Notes: generated by a model from the letters alone, not told the origin. Numbered from the stretch's first letter, positions 8,963 to 18,088 are shown. The stretch is 64,000 bases of DNA from CAYMMX01 sp964391675 (GCA_964391675.1 CAYMMX010000002.1:186001-250000); one strand, 5' to 3'. Made by a program: numbers and translations.

Positions 8963-11074
8963 ATGAAAAAACTTTTATCCATTATTTTATGTGTATTTTT
9001 AACATGTACAACAGCAAAAGCTGATTTTGCAGAACATTATAATTTAGCACAACAATATTTATCGCAGTATCAATATTCAAGTGCAATAAGTGAGTTTAAA
9101 AAAGCTTTACGAATAAATTATTTAGATAATTCAGCAAGAATAGGGCTTATAAATTCATATCTTGCAAGGGGAACATATTTAGCAAATAAAGACCGAAATT
9201 GGGAAGGCGCCGCAAATGATTATCGCGCTGCATTATTTTACTTAAGGTATTATCCTCCCAATCAAGAAGTACAAAATTCAATGCAATCAATATCTAATGC
9301 AATGCAAAATCTTAACCAATGTTTGGAAATGCAAAAATTCGATACTTCTGCAAAGTCAAGATATAACAAAGCAAAAGAACTAAGGCTGGACGGTTTTTTC
9401 GCCGAAGCAGGATATGAATTTGCACAATCTTCTTCAGATCAGAGTTTTAGGAAGAATGCTTATGAACAAATCGGCGATATAATGAAAATTTTAGGGAATG
9501 ATACAAAAAGTTCTGAATATTATCAAAAAGCAATTGCAATTAACAATGAGGATGCAGGATTAAGGTTAAAATATGCAAGGATATTAGATAAATTAGAGCA
9601 AAATGATGCGGCAGTAATTGAATATAATTATGCATTGATAAATAGCGGAGATGATCCTGAAATACTTTTTGCTTTGGAGAGGATATATAGGCAAAAATTA
9701 ACTTTAACTCCAAATGATGCTGCTACAATTACTAATTTAGGTGCAATTTTACAAAAAGAAAATAAATTAGATGAGGCACTTCAATATTATACTAAAGCTG
9801 GTCAACTTGATCCCACAAATGTTACAACAAGGTTAAATATCGGAACATTGTATCAGCAAAAAAAATCATATGATGCTGCCATTGCAGCTTATGATAGCAT
9901 TTTATTCTTATACCCTAGTCATAAGCAAGCTAATTTGTATAAATCGCAATGTTATGCAGCTATGGGCCAAAACGATAAAGCAATGGAAGGTTATAATAAA
10001 CTTTTGAGTATTGACCCTTCAAATATTGAGGCAAAAGAGGAAATTTTTAACACCTTAAAAACAACAAAAACACCTGCTGAAATTGTGGTTTATTTAAAAC
10101 AAAAATCAGCAATGGATAAGAGTATGGTAGATAAAATATATGATTATGGTATAGAATTACACAAGCAAAAAAAATATAATGAAGCTATAGCTTATTATAA
10201 TGAAGTTTTAAAAATAAGAACAGACAATCCTGAAGTTTATATTAATTTAGCCATTGCTTATAAAAGTAAACAAGACTTTCCTCAGGCAAAACAAATTCTA
10301 TCAGATGCTAAAATTAAGTTTCCAGCAAATAAGCAGATTGCAGATAGTCTATCAAGTATAGATAATGAAGCGGTTGCAGGAAAACTTGATGATGCATTTG
10401 ATTTATATAATAAAGGGGATTATCAAAATGCTATTGCAGCATATCAATCTATTCAACCTTCTTCTTTTGATTCTTTAAGCGGTATAGCAGCTTGTTATAA
10501 AGGGTTAAACAATGATGACCAAGCTATAGTTTATTATAAAAAGGCATTAAATTTAAAAGCCGATTCTGATGTAGCTTATTATATAGGTGTTTTATATTCA
10601 GAAAAAGAAGATTGGATTAATTCAAAAGAATATTTAAAAAAAGCTTTATCTATAAACCCAAATAATGCTAAGGTAAAAGATTTATTGGGATCTGTTACTG
10701 AGCAAGCTAATATAAAACTTGTCGATGATGGAATAGTAATTTATGATAAAGGTGACTATGTAAAATCTCTGGCAATTTTCAATAAAGTTTTGCAATCAGA
10801 TTCAAAAAATTCTTATGCTCTTTATTATAGGGGATTAATTAATGATGCTAATAAAAAATACCTTGAGGCTATTAATGATTATAAAAAAGCAATTCAATAC
10901 AACCCCGAATTAACTATTATTTATTATTTACTTGCTCTTGATTACGACACTGTTTCACAGTTTAAAAATGCTTTGTTAAATTATAAAAAATATGTTTCTG
11001 TTACCGCTGAAAATAATGAGTATAAGAAGTATTCTATAGACAGAATTAAACAATTGAAAAAGTATGAAGGTTAA
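8963..11074 (+). CDS. Exported tetratricopeptide repeat protein
   Basis: A 703-residue protein with a signal peptide (MKKLLSIILCVFLTCTTAKA, cleavage likely before DFAEHY) and TPR units almost to the end, seen as repeated patterns such as DEALQYYTKAGQLDPTN, NEAIAYYNEVLKI, QAIVYYKKALNLKAD and EAINDYKKAIQYNPE. The helix-turn-helix repeats make a protein-binding scaffold, here in the periplasm or on the surface. No enzymatic domain is seen. It overlaps the next gene (dus) by 11 bases, so the two are cotranscribed, although no functional link is obvious. A second exported TPR protein of similar build is at 42892-44889. Confidence 0.9.
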   Translation: MKKLLSIILCVFLTCTTAKADFAEHYNLAQQYLSQYQYSSAISEFKKALRINYLDNSARIGLINSYLARGTYLANKDRNWEGAANDYRAALFYLRYYPPNQEVQNSMQSISNAMQNLNQCLEMQKFDTSAKSRYNKAKELRLDGFFAEAGYEFAQSSSDQSFRKNAYEQIGDIMKILGNDTKSSEYYQKAIAINNEDAGLRLKYARILDKLEQNDAAVIEYNYALINSGDDPEILFALERIYRQKLTLTPNDAATITNLGAILQKENKLDEALQYYTKAGQLDPTNVTTRLNIGTLYQQKKSYDAAIAAYDSILFLYPSHKQANLYKSQCYAAMGQNDKAMEGYNKLLSIDPSNIEAKEEIFNTLKTTKTPAEIVVYLKQKSAMDKSMVDKIYDYGIELHKQKKYNEAIAYYNEVLKIRTDNPEVYINLAIAYKSKQDFPQAKQILSDAKIKFPANKQIADSLSSIDNEAVAGKLDDAFDLYNKGDYQNAIAAYQSIQPSSFDSLSGIAACYKGLNNDDQAIVYYKKALNLKADSDVAYYIGVLYSEKEDWINSKEYLKKALSINPNNAKVKDLLGSVTEQANIKLVDDGIVIYDKGDYVKSLAIFNKVLQSDSKNSYALYYRGLINDANKKYLEAINDYKKAIQYNPELTIIYYLLALDYDTVSQFKNALLNYKKYVSVTAENNEYKKYSIDRIKQLKKYEG

Positions 11075-12065
11075 AGTCGGAAAATTAGTTTTAAATAGTT
11101 GTGTTTCTTTGGCTCCAATGGCAGGAATCACTGATTACGTTTTGCGTGGATTAGTTCGTGAATATTCTAAAACTTGTCTTTTGACAACAGAAATGATTAG
11201 TTCTGAAGCATTAGTAAATGAAGCAAAAAGGCGCAGATGCTTTGCATATGCGCCTGAAAATGATTTAGTCAAGCGAGACGATAATCATTCTCCTATTGCA
11301 TACCAACTAACCGGACATAAGCCTCAATTAATGTCTGAGGCTGCTAAAATATTAGAAAAATATGCTGATATTATAGATATTAATATGGGGTGTCCGGTTA
11401 ATAAAGTAGTAAAAGGGCAAGATGGTTGTGCTCTTATGAGAAATCCTAAACTCGCGTATGAAATTGTCAAGGAAATTAAATCGTCGGTGAAAGTTCCGGT
11501 TAGTGTTAAATTTAGATTAGGTTATACCATGAGTGAACTCAATTTTATTGAATTTGGCGAAAAAATGCAAGAAGCCGGAGCTGACTTAATAACAATTCAT
11601 GGTAGAACAAGAAATCAAATGTATTCAGGAAATGCTGATTGGTTAAAAATTAGAGAACTTAAAAAAAATGTTGATATTCCAGTTTTTTCAAACGGTGATG
11701 TAAATTCAATAGAAGATGCTATTGAATGTTTAGAGCAATCTCAAGCTAATGGTATTGCAATAGGTAGAGGTATTTTAGGAGATGTAGGATTAATATCGAG
11801 AATAGAAAAATATTTTTTAACGGGTAAAATTTTACCTTCACCAACGCTTGATGAGAGAATTGAAATCTTAAAAAAACATTTGAGACAAGAAATTATTCAA
11901 AGAGGTGAAAATGTAGGAATAAAATTTGTTAGAAAGTTTTATCCGCATTATATTAGAAATATTCAGAATGCCGCCAAATACAGAGGTGAGCTTGTTATTG
12001 AAGATAATTATGAAAGAATTATTGAAAAATTAGATTCTATACTTTGTGATAAAGTGTTTTTATAA
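11064..12065 (+). CDS. dus: tRNA-dihydrouridine synthase (Dus family)
   Basis: FMN enzyme reducing uridine in the tRNA D-loop. Seen: APMAGITD at the N terminus, the catalytic cysteine in INMGCPVNKVVKGQDGCALM, KFRLGY, the phosphate-binding HGRTRNQMYSG and SNGDVNS, and IGRGILG. Length 333 and sequence style fit the DusB branch, but the exact uridine cannot be read from sequence. The ATG lies inside the end of the upstream TPR gene, in another frame, which suggests translational coupling. Confidence 0.93.
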   Translation: MKVKVGKLVLNSCVSLAPMAGITDYVLRGLVREYSKTCLLTTEMISSEALVNEAKRRRCFAYAPENDLVKRDDNHSPIAYQLTGHKPQLMSEAAKILEKYADIIDINMGCPVNKVVKGQDGCALMRNPKLAYEIVKEIKSSVKVPVSVKFRLGYTMSELNFIEFGEKMQEAGADLITIHGRTRNQMYSGNADWLKIRELKKNVDIPVFSNGDVNSIEDAIECLEQSQANGIAIGRGILGDVGLISRIEKYFLTGKILPSPTLDERIEILKKHLRQEIIQRGENVGIKFVRKFYPHYIRNIQNAAKYRGELVIEDNYERIIEKLDSILCDKVFL

Positions 12066-12136
12066 CCTAAATCCCTTTAATTGCTTTATTTTTTATATTG
12101 TTTTATAATTATTTTGCAAGTTAGATTGGAGTGTGA

Positions 12137-13177
12137 ATGAGTTATTTTACGAGTTCTTATATTGTTACTATTTCCGGATTTATTTTAGCTTGGCTATGGG
12201 GGGAACATGTTCATCATGGCACTGGAATGTTGTGTGTTTTTATAGTTTTTGTCCTGGCTATTTTAGAAGTCAGTTTATCTTTTGATAATGCTGTTGTAAA
12301 TGCCATGAAACTAGAAAAAATGAATGAAATCTGGCGACACAGGTTTTTGACTTGGGGTATTGCTATTGCTGTTTTCGGAATGCGTTTTTTGTTTCCTGTA
12401 TTAGTTGTTGCTATTTTTGCTCAAATAAGTTTAATTGAAGTAACAAAAATAGCATTTACTGATTCGCTAAAATATGCTCATTATCTTCATGAAACTCATG
12501 CCCCAATTGTTTCATTCGGCGGAACCTTTTTAATGATGCTTTTCTTATCTTATTTCTTCAACGAAAAAAAACATATACATTGGATTAAGTACCTAGAGAA
12601 ATGTCTTCAGTATTGTGGTAATTTAAAAGGAGCTGAAACTATTATTACGATATTATTTTTGTTTTTCATTCAAATATATGTTAATCCTGCTCAAAAATTA
12701 TCCGTGGTTTTGTCCGGCTTGAGCGGTATTATAGTTTATTTATTAATAGACGGTATTACTCAATGGCTTGAGAAAAAAGATGAAGAGTCTACAAAACTAA
12801 TAACTCAGACAGTAAAGGGTTCCGGATTTATAGGATTTTTATATTTAGAATTAATTGATGCTTCATTTTCTCTTGATGGTGTTTTAGGAGCTTTCGCACT
12901 TAGTAAAGATATTTTAATAATAACAATAGGTCTTGCTATTGGAGCTATGTTTGTTCGTTCTTTAACAATTATGTTGGTTGAGAAAAAAACATTAAATGAA
13001 TACCTCTATCTTGAACATGGTGCTCATTGGGCAATAGGTGCACTGGCAGTAATAATGCTTATTTCAAGTTTTCATGAGGTTCCTGAAATTATTACAGGGT
13101 TAATAGGATTAGCCTTTATTCTAATGGCATTTGCATCATCTTTAATTCATAATAAAAAAGCAAACAAGGAGAATTAA
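12137..13177 (+). CDS. DUF475/TerC-like integral membrane protein
   Basis: A 346-residue polytopic membrane protein of the DUF475 family, related to TerC. Two internal acidic membrane motifs typical of the superfamily are visible: LEVSLSFDNAVVNAMKL near residue 45 and DASFSLDGVLGAFAL near residue 245. The TerC superfamily is linked to manganese or other metal export and tellurite resistance; the function of this DUF475 member is not known. TTGGAGTG precedes the ATG. The next gene begins one base after its stop, so the two form an operon. Confidence 0.85.
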   Translation: MSYFTSSYIVTISGFILAWLWGEHVHHGTGMLCVFIVFVLAILEVSLSFDNAVVNAMKLEKMNEIWRHRFLTWGIAIAVFGMRFLFPVLVVAIFAQISLIEVTKIAFTDSLKYAHYLHETHAPIVSFGGTFLMMLFLSYFFNEKKHIHWIKYLEKCLQYCGNLKGAETIITILFLFFIQIYVNPAQKLSVVLSGLSGIIVYLLIDGITQWLEKKDEESTKLITQTVKGSGFIGFLYLELIDASFSLDGVLGAFALSKDILIITIGLAIGAMFVRSLTIMLVEKKTLNEYLYLEHGAHWAIGALAVIMLISSFHEVPEIITGLIGLAFILMAFASSLIHNKKANKEN

Positions 13178-13178
13178 T

Positions 13179-14147
13179 TTGACACAGCTTTTAAAACTGC
13201 CGCTTGTTAGTTTTATTGTGACTTCTTTTAATTATGGTAATTATATAATCAAGACGCTTGAAAGTATAAAAAATCAGTCATATGAAAATATTGAAGTTAT
13301 TGTTGTTGATGATAATTCAACGGATAATTCTGTTGAATTAGTTAAAAAATTTGCTAACAAAAATAAGGATTTGCCTTTGGAAGTTATTGAAAAAAATATT
13401 AATCAAGGTCAAATGGCTGCAATGCAGGATGGATTAAAGTATGCAAAAGGCCAATTTATTTGTTTTATAGATTCAGACGATATTTTAGTTAAAGATTATG
13501 CTAAAACCTTATTGAGAGTTCACTTGTCTACAAGTCTTGCTTTTGTGTCCGGTCAATTGGTAGAAATAGACGAAAATGATGAAATACATACAACATATTC
13601 TGTTTCGTCTTTTCATAAACAAAAAATTAGTGAAGTTAAATCCCTTGAAGAACTCTTAAAAATTGATATTGATAATGTTGATTTTAAAATTTTAACGCAA
13701 AAAGAAGCACCTTTTGGCGGATGGTATTGGTCTGCAATGAGTGCAAATATGTTTAGAAAATCTGCATTGGATTTATTTATGGAATATGATACCCCACAAA
13801 ATTGGAAAATATGTCCGGATAAGTTTTTGCTGAATTTTAGCCACTTACTTGGAGGTTCTGCTATTGTTTATGCTCCTGTTGTCGGTTACAGAAGACATAA
13901 GAAAAATGCAGGTTGTTCAAATTTGGTTTGCGGTTGTAAACGATATAATAATGATCAAATAACTAAGATAAATATTGAGAATAATAAAAAAATTCGACCT
14001 GATACTTTAAAATTTATAAATAAACATAAAAAATCATTTATTAAAGTATTAGGTAAAAGAGGTGTAAATAATATTATTTGGAATATTCGTTTATCATATT
14101 TTAGAGTTGACTTTAAGAAAGCTCTTTCTTGTATTTTTAAAGTTTGA
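13179..14147 (+). CDS. Glycosyltransferase family 2
   Basis: GT-A fold sugar transferase. The N-terminal nucleotide-sugar domain is clear: LVSFIVTSFNYGNYI, IEVIVVDDNSTDNS, and the metal-binding DxD at FIDSDD (about residue 98). The C-terminal third (EAPFGGWYWSAMS, YRRHKKNAGCSNLVCGCKRYN) is less typical and rich in cysteine. No membrane anchor is evident. The start is TTG 13179, supported by AAGGAG at 13166-13171 with a 7-base spacer. It immediately follows the DUF475 gene. Donor and acceptor are unknown; envelope polysaccharide synthesis is the likely setting. Confidence 0.88.
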   Translation: MTQLLKLPLVSFIVTSFNYGNYIIKTLESIKNQSYENIEVIVVDDNSTDNSVELVKKFANKNKDLPLEVIEKNINQGQMAAMQDGLKYAKGQFICFIDSDDILVKDYAKTLLRVHLSTSLAFVSGQLVEIDENDEIHTTYSVSSFHKQKISEVKSLEELLKIDIDNVDFKILTQKEAPFGGWYWSAMSANMFRKSALDLFMEYDTPQNWKICPDKFLLNFSHLLGGSAIVYAPVVGYRRHKKNAGCSNLVCGCKRYNNDQITKINIENNKKIRPDTLKFINKHKKSFIKVLGKRGVNNIIWNIRLSYFRVDFKKALSCIFKV

Positions 14148-14155
14148 TTATAAAA

Positions 14156-15547
14156 CTAAGCTCCTACTTTTGAAACGCAGGCTGTTATTGCATCTATTAA
14201 CCTTTTTACTTTTATAATTTCAATATTTGGATAATCGGATGATTTTATTGCTTTGTTTGAATTAGGAATAATTGCTTTTTTAAATCCTAATTTTTCTGCT
14301 TCTTTAATTCTTTTTTCAATATTGGTAACAGCTCTAACTTCTCCTGAAAGACCTATTTCTCCAATTATAATGGTGTGAGAATCAACTACAACATCTCTTG
14401 CACATGTAGCAACAGCAAGTGCTATTCCTAAATCAGCCGCAGGTTCGGTAATTTCTACCCCCCCTATAACGTTTACATAAACATCCTGTTTTGAAAGATT
14501 CAACCCTACTCTTTTTTCTAAGACTGCCAAAATTTGTAAAACTCTGCTAAAATCAACACCATTAGTGACTCTTCTTGGTGTAGGATAGGGAGTTGTTCCT
14601 ACCAGAGATTGAATCTCAACTAAAAGTGGACGAGATCCTTCATTTGTAGCAATAATGACACTCCCAGGAGTAGTTAATTCTGTGTGTTCATTTAGAAATA
14701 ATTCACTTGGATTTTTAATTTCAATTAGTCCATTCGTTCCCATTTCGAAAATACCAACTTCCGAGGTATTACCGAATCTGTTTTTAACTGCTCTTAAAAG
14801 TCTGTAGGATTTATATTTATCTCCTTCAAAGTATATAACCGTGTCTACCATATGTTCTAAAACTTTTGGACCCGCAATATTTCCTTCTTTTGTTACATGA
14901 CCGATAACAATTACCGTAATATTTTCATTTTTTGCCAGTTGCATTAAAAAGTTACAGCATTCCCTAATCTGAGAAACACTTCCTGCCGAACTTGACATGT
15001 TTTGATTATAAATTGCCTGAATACTGTCTACTATAACTACATCAGGTTTAATATTTTCAATTTCATTTTTTATTAACTCTAAATTTGTTTGAGGATATAT
15101 ATAAAGAGACTCTGAATTTACATTTAGTCTTTCGGCTCTTAATTTAATTTGATTTGCTGATTCTTCCGCAGAAATGTATAAAACCTTTTTTTTATTTTTG
15201 CAAAGCAATCCGCTTGTTTGCAGTGTTAAAGTTGATTTCCCTATTCCCGGATCTCCTGCTACTAAAATAAGTGAACCTTGAATAAGTCCTCCGCCTAAAA
15301 CCCTGTCAAATTCACCTATGCTTGTGCTTATCCGAATTTCTTTGCTTAATTCTATTTCATTTAGACGGGATGGTTTTTTGTTATTTAAGAAACTGCTATT
15401 TAAATGATTAATTGAAGATTGCAAATAATTTTGATTGATTTCTTCTACTAAACTTCCCCAATTATTACATTCAGGGCATTTGCCCAAATAACCTGCAGAT
15501 TCATACCCGCATTCTTGACATATCCATTTCATTTTAATTTTTGCCAT
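14156..15547 (-). CDS. radA: DNA repair protein RadA/Sms
   Basis: ATPase of recombinational repair that drives branch migration with RecA. Domains in order: N-terminal C4 zinc finger (CQECGY...CPECNNW), RecA-like core with Walker A GDPGIGKST, the RadA-specific KNRFGNTSEVGIF motif, and a C-terminal Lon-protease-like domain (VNVIGGVEITEPAADLGIALAV). Length 463 is normal. It is the last gene of a reverse-strand run behind the TadE-like gene (22-base gap) and converges with GT2 across only 8 bases with no clear terminator. Confidence 0.97.
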   Translation of the reverse strand: MAKIKMKWICQECGYESAGYLGKCPECNNWGSLVEEINQNYLQSSINHLNSSFLNNKKPSRLNEIELSKEIRISTSIGEFDRVLGGGLIQGSLILVAGDPGIGKSTLTLQTSGLLCKNKKKVLYISAEESANQIKLRAERLNVNSESLYIYPQTNLELIKNEIENIKPDVVIVDSIQAIYNQNMSSSAGSVSQIRECCNFLMQLAKNENITVIVIGHVTKEGNIAGPKVLEHMVDTVIYFEGDKYKSYRLLRAVKNRFGNTSEVGIFEMGTNGLIEIKNPSELFLNEHTELTTPGSVIIATNEGSRPLLVEIQSLVGTTPYPTPRRVTNGVDFSRVLQILAVLEKRVGLNLSKQDVYVNVIGGVEITEPAADLGIALAVATCARDVVVDSHTIIIGEIGLSGEVRAVTNIEKRIKEAEKLGFKKAIIPNSNKAIKSSDYPNIEIIKVKRLIDAITACVSKVGA

Positions 15548-15569
15548 GAATTAATTGTATCAAAAAATT

Positions 15570-16145
15570 TTAATAATGTCTTATTGTATTAAGTTTAGGG
15601 CTTGCTATAAATATATTTTCAGGAATAATTACAATTGAACTGGTGTCACCTTTTTGACTTGCAAATCTTGGAATTGAGGCTTTCATAATAAGTGTCTTAT
15701 GATAAAATTCTAATTGTGTTGTAACTCCATCTTCAAAAGGATTTCTACAATCAATCCAAAGAGCAACTTGCGGTTTGCCAGTAGAAGCTACTTTATTTGA
15801 AGAAGTATATTCATAAAGAGCGAATGGTTCATCACCATCAATAATAGTTGGATTTTTATTATAACTTATTGTTGATAGTGTAATCATGGAATCTCTTTTA
15901 TCAAGGATTTCGAATGCTTTTGTTGCCGCAGTGCATTTTTCACCTAAAACCATCCCCCGTGAATCAATCAAGGCAACATTTGCATTTATTTCTGCATTTA
16001 AGTTATAAATAGTATTTACATCTTGCCAGAAGAGAGCTACTTCAAATATAGCAAGAGTCAAAAAAATTAAAATTGGAAGTATAAACATAAATTCAATTAA
16101 ATTTTGAGCCTTTATTGTTTTTTTTATACATTTAAAAATCTGCAT
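15570..16145 (-). CDS. TadE-like pseudopilin/membrane-anchored protein
   Basis: A 191-residue protein whose first 40 residues match the TadE/TadG pattern: a short basic start, then AQNLIEFMFILPILIFLTLAIFEVALFW, with the glutamate five residues after the putative processing site. The remainder would lie outside the membrane. TadE-like proteins act as minor pseudopilins in tight-adherence pili. No other tad genes are in the window. Its ATG lies 22 bases inside the end of the upstream 125-codon gene, implying coupled expression. Confidence 0.7.
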   Translation of the reverse strand: MQIFKCIKKTIKAQNLIEFMFILPILIFLTLAIFEVALFWQDVNTIYNLNAEINANVALIDSRGMVLGEKCTAATKAFEILDKRDSMITLSTISYNKNPTIIDGDEPFALYEYTSSNKVASTGKPQVALWIDCRNPFEDGVTTQLEFYHKTLIMKASIPRFASQKGDTSSIVIIPENIFIASPKLNTIRHY

Positions 16146-16501
16146 ATACTTTTTAAAAACCCTTTCATTTTTTTTGAATCCGGCAATGAAATAGAATCAT
16201 TCTTATAATAAATATTGTAGCTCTTAATAATATTTTGTGGAAGAGAGTTACCATCTTGTAACGTTTGAGCAATAAACTCAAGATAATCGTCTTGTTCTTC
16301 TTTGTAATTAAAATCTTGTACACGAAAGTTTTCATCAGCTTCTCTATGAACAATTGCATGATAAGCTGCTTGTATTGAAGAATCATTTACATCTTTTGGA
16401 AATTTTAAAATAGCATTTCTTGCAGACAAAGTTTCTGCTAAAACCATATAAATTAGCCTTGAAACAAGTCTGCGTTCGTCTTTAAAATTTTTTTTAACCA
16501 T
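16124..16501 (-). CDS. Uncharacterised 125-residue protein
   Basis: Not recognised. A soluble, mixed-charge protein with a basic N terminus (MVKKNFKDERRLVSRLIY), a motif AYHAIVHREADENFRVQDF in the middle, and a lysine-rich C terminus. No signal peptide. It sits between the BlaI-type regulator gene (18 bases upstream) and the TadE-like gene, which it overlaps by 22 bases, so it probably works with the latter. Coding is supported by this tight packing rather than by homology. Confidence 0.65.
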   Translation of the reverse strand: MVKKNFKDERRLVSRLIYMVLAETLSARNAILKFPKDVNDSSIQAAYHAIVHREADENFRVQDFNYKEEQDDYLEFIAQTLQDGNSLPQNIIKSYNIYYKNDSISLPDSKKMKGFLKSICRFLNV

Positions 16502-16519
16502 TATGATTTATCTTAGTGG

Positions 16520-16861
16520 TTATATAGTAATGGCTTGACACTCTTTTTCTACAAATCTAAGCATTTTTATATAATTGCCATCAAAAAATTGTTGAGAAAT
16601 TGTTTCTACAGCACTTTTTGCAGCTTCGTTTTTATCTATAGTGCTTCTGTAAAAGAATTTTTTTCCATTTCTGTATCTTACCAAAATTTCTTTTGTTACT
16701 AATCTGTCCATAACAGTTTTGATTGTTGTATAAGCTCTGTCTATTTTGTTGTTGTTTAATGAGTCAACAATATCAGAAACTGAAATGTTGCAATCTTCAT
16801 CTTGTTCTTGTAAATTCCAAATAATATTTAGTATTTCAATTTCTAAAATGCCATAAAACAT
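16520..16861 (-). CDS. BlaI/MecI/CopY-type winged-helix repressor
   Basis: A 113-residue regulator with the compact winged helix of the penicillinase-repressor family: ILNIIWNLQE, SVSDIVDSLNN, RAYTTIKTVMDRLVTKEILVRYRNGKKFFY, then the dimerising C-terminal helix. In known cases such repressors control beta-lactamase or copper genes through a partner sensor protease; no BlaR1-like sensor or beta-lactamase is in the window. It is first in the run leading to the TadE-like gene and radA. AAGGAG lies before the ATG. Target operators are not identified. Confidence 0.85.
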   Translation of the reverse strand: MFYGILEIEILNIIWNLQEQDEDCNISVSDIVDSLNNNKIDRAYTTIKTVMDRLVTKEILVRYRNGKKFFYRSTIDKNEAAKSAVETISQQFFDGNYIKMLRFVEKECQAITI

Positions 16862-17212
16862 AAAACTTTCTCCTTAGTACTGGGTAAACTGTTACAAATA
16901 TAATAATATAAAAGAAAAACTAATTCAAGTGTTAGTTCCCAAAAACTTTTTATTAATCAGGTTTTTAATATTTCTTAACATGATTTATTTGCATGGCAAT
17001 TATTTTATAAAAAATGTTTTTAATAATATATATAGAGTATATATTAAGAGAACAGAGAATTAGTATCTATTATTACTATTTGTAGTATAGCATTTAGTTT
17101 TAATTGTAATACTTTTATTTCTTATAGTAAGCAAGAATGTCAGTCTATGCGCTATTTTGCGTTTGGTTTGTCTTTCTTTGTTGTAGTCAAATACACAATT
17201 AATGAGGGAAAA
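16862..17212. other. Gene-poor AT-rich interval before duplicated small genes
   Basis: 351 bases without a convincing gene. It contains the BlaI-type gene's upstream region, the first copy of the 53-base leader repeat (17010-17063) and a variable stretch leading to the GAGGGA site of the first 67-codon gene. An in-frame extension to ATG 17147 adds a hydrophobic stretch absent from the second copy and is not favoured. Confidence 0.5.
17010..17063 (+). repeat. Leader repeat, copy 1
   Basis: A stretch running from AAAATGTTTTTAATAATATA to AGAGAACAGAGAATTAG is repeated at 17514-17566 with one base difference (T/C). It lies about 150-220 bases upstream of each 67-codon gene and contains TATATT-like -10 candidates, so it is probably the shared promoter region. 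Confidence 0.8.
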
Positions 17213-17416
17213 ATGAGAGAACAAGAATTAAATACGATGATGTCGGTAGTATCAGATCCGATTAATAATGTATATAAACTTGAAAACAGAAAAGATATAG
17301 AAGAAATTCAGCGAATTATAAGAATATTTAATATATCGGAAGAACAAAATAATAAACACAGAATGCTTTCGATAAAAAATATGGCTACTTTAAAATTGGT
17401 TTTAAGTAATAATTAA
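17213..17416 (+). CDS. Duplicated 67-residue small protein, copy 1
   Basis: Not recognised. The protein is MREQELNTMMSVVSDP..., soluble and mostly helical, with an acidic/basic alternation (ENRKDIEEIQRIIRIF), a short variable linker (SEEQNNKHRML) and a conserved tail SIKNMATLKLVLSNN. The start is set by GAGGGA four bases before ATG 17213, identical in both copies. The block 17204-17339 is base-for-base identical to 17781-17916. No known domain. Small size, duplication and long leaders suggest a regulatory or antagonistic peptide, but that is speculation. Confidence 0.75.
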   Translation: MREQELNTMMSVVSDPINNVYKLENRKDIEEIQRIIRIFNISEEQNNKHRMLSIKNMATLKLVLSNN

Positions 17417-17789
17417 TAATTTAAATATATAAAAACCACTTATATAACAAGCTTTTTTGCCTTTTGTTAAGAATGTTAACATCATTTTTTGACGAAAAGG
17501 CAATTTAATTTTGAAAAATGTTTTTAATAATATATACAGAGTATATATTAAGAGAACAGAGAATTAGAACTATTGATACCTTTATTGTTAGCCTTAAGCA
17601 GCAGATTTTATTCTGCATTCTAGAGGCTCGACAAGCATACTAAAAATACAAGAAGAGGAATATAAATTGAGAATAGAAACATAAAATAAAAATGAACATA
17701 AAGATAAAGATAAAGATAAAGGATATTTGTCAATCTATAAGTATAGGTAAATAAATTATATTGAGAATATGTATAAAAGCGAGGGAAAA
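17417..17789. other. Interval between the duplicated small genes
   Basis: 373 bases without a gene. It contains an inverted repeat TTGCCTTTT (17457-17465)/AAAAGGCAA (17495-17503) enclosing a small GTTAA/TTAAC hairpin, the second leader repeat (17514-17566), and a short tandem AAAGAT repeat at 17698-17725. The variable part between leader repeat and gene shows no similarity to that of copy 1. Confidence 0.5.
17514..17566 (+). repeat. Leader repeat, copy 2
   Basis: Near-identical partner of 17010-17063, 503 bases downstream of it. The distance to its gene (275 bases from repeat start to ATG) differs from copy 1 (about 202), so the whole unit is not a simple tandem duplication. Confidence 0.8.
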
Positions 17790-17993
17790 ATGAGAGAACA
17801 AGAATTAAATACGATGATGTCGGTAGTATCAGATCCGATTAATAATGTATATAAACTTGAAAACAGAAAAGATATAGAAGAAATTCAGCGAATTATAAGA
17901 ATATTTAATATATCGGCGCAACAGGATAATAAACATTCTACGTTTTCGATAAAGAATATGGCAACGTTTAAATTAGTTTTGAGTAATAATTAG
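17790..17993 (+). CDS. Duplicated 67-residue small protein, copy 2
   Basis: Paralogue of the gene at 17213. The first 43 residues are identical in both proteins and at the DNA level; the linker differs (SAQQDNKHSTF against SEEQNNKHRML) and the tail differs at one position (ATFKLV against ATLKLV). In total 7 of 67 residues differ, clustered after residue 43. GAGGGA lies four bases before ATG 17790. A strong terminator follows at 18050. Function unknown. Confidence 0.75.
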   Translation: MREQELNTMMSVVSDPINNVYKLENRKDIEEIQRIIRIFNISAQQDNKHSTFSIKNMATFKLVLSNN

Positions 17994-18049
17994 GGATTTT
18001 AATATTAAATAAGGGTGAATTAATGGGATAAAGGTTGATTATAAAAAAA

Positions 18050-18074
18050 GAGCCGCTGTTTGCAACAGCGGCTC
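18050..18074. terminator. Strong two-way terminator hairpin before rsmD
   Basis: GAGCCGCTGTT (18050-18060), loop TGC, AACAGCGGCTC (18064-18074), flanked by seven A before and seven T after. It ends the small-gene unit and lies only 14 bases before the rsmD start. Confidence 0.9.
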
Positions 18075-18088
18075 TTTTTTTATATGAT
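18060..18088 (+). promoter_or_regulatory. Leaderless promoter of rsmD within the terminator
   Basis: TTGCAA (18060-18065, in the hairpin loop), a 17-base spacer and TATGAT (18083-18088) make a plausible sigma-70 promoter; six bases then lead to ATG 18095. No ribosome site exists between hairpin and ATG. Confidence 0.5.

Noticed and set aside
16165..16386. 73-codon reverse ORF inside the 125-codon gene
   Set aside because: It is in another frame of a tightly packed operon gene and has no ribosome site or recognisable content.
16886..16906. GTTACA near the BlaI-type gene as HLR1 or BlaI operator
   Set aside because: Only one half site is present, and no TACA/TGTA dyad typical of BlaI operators is visible.
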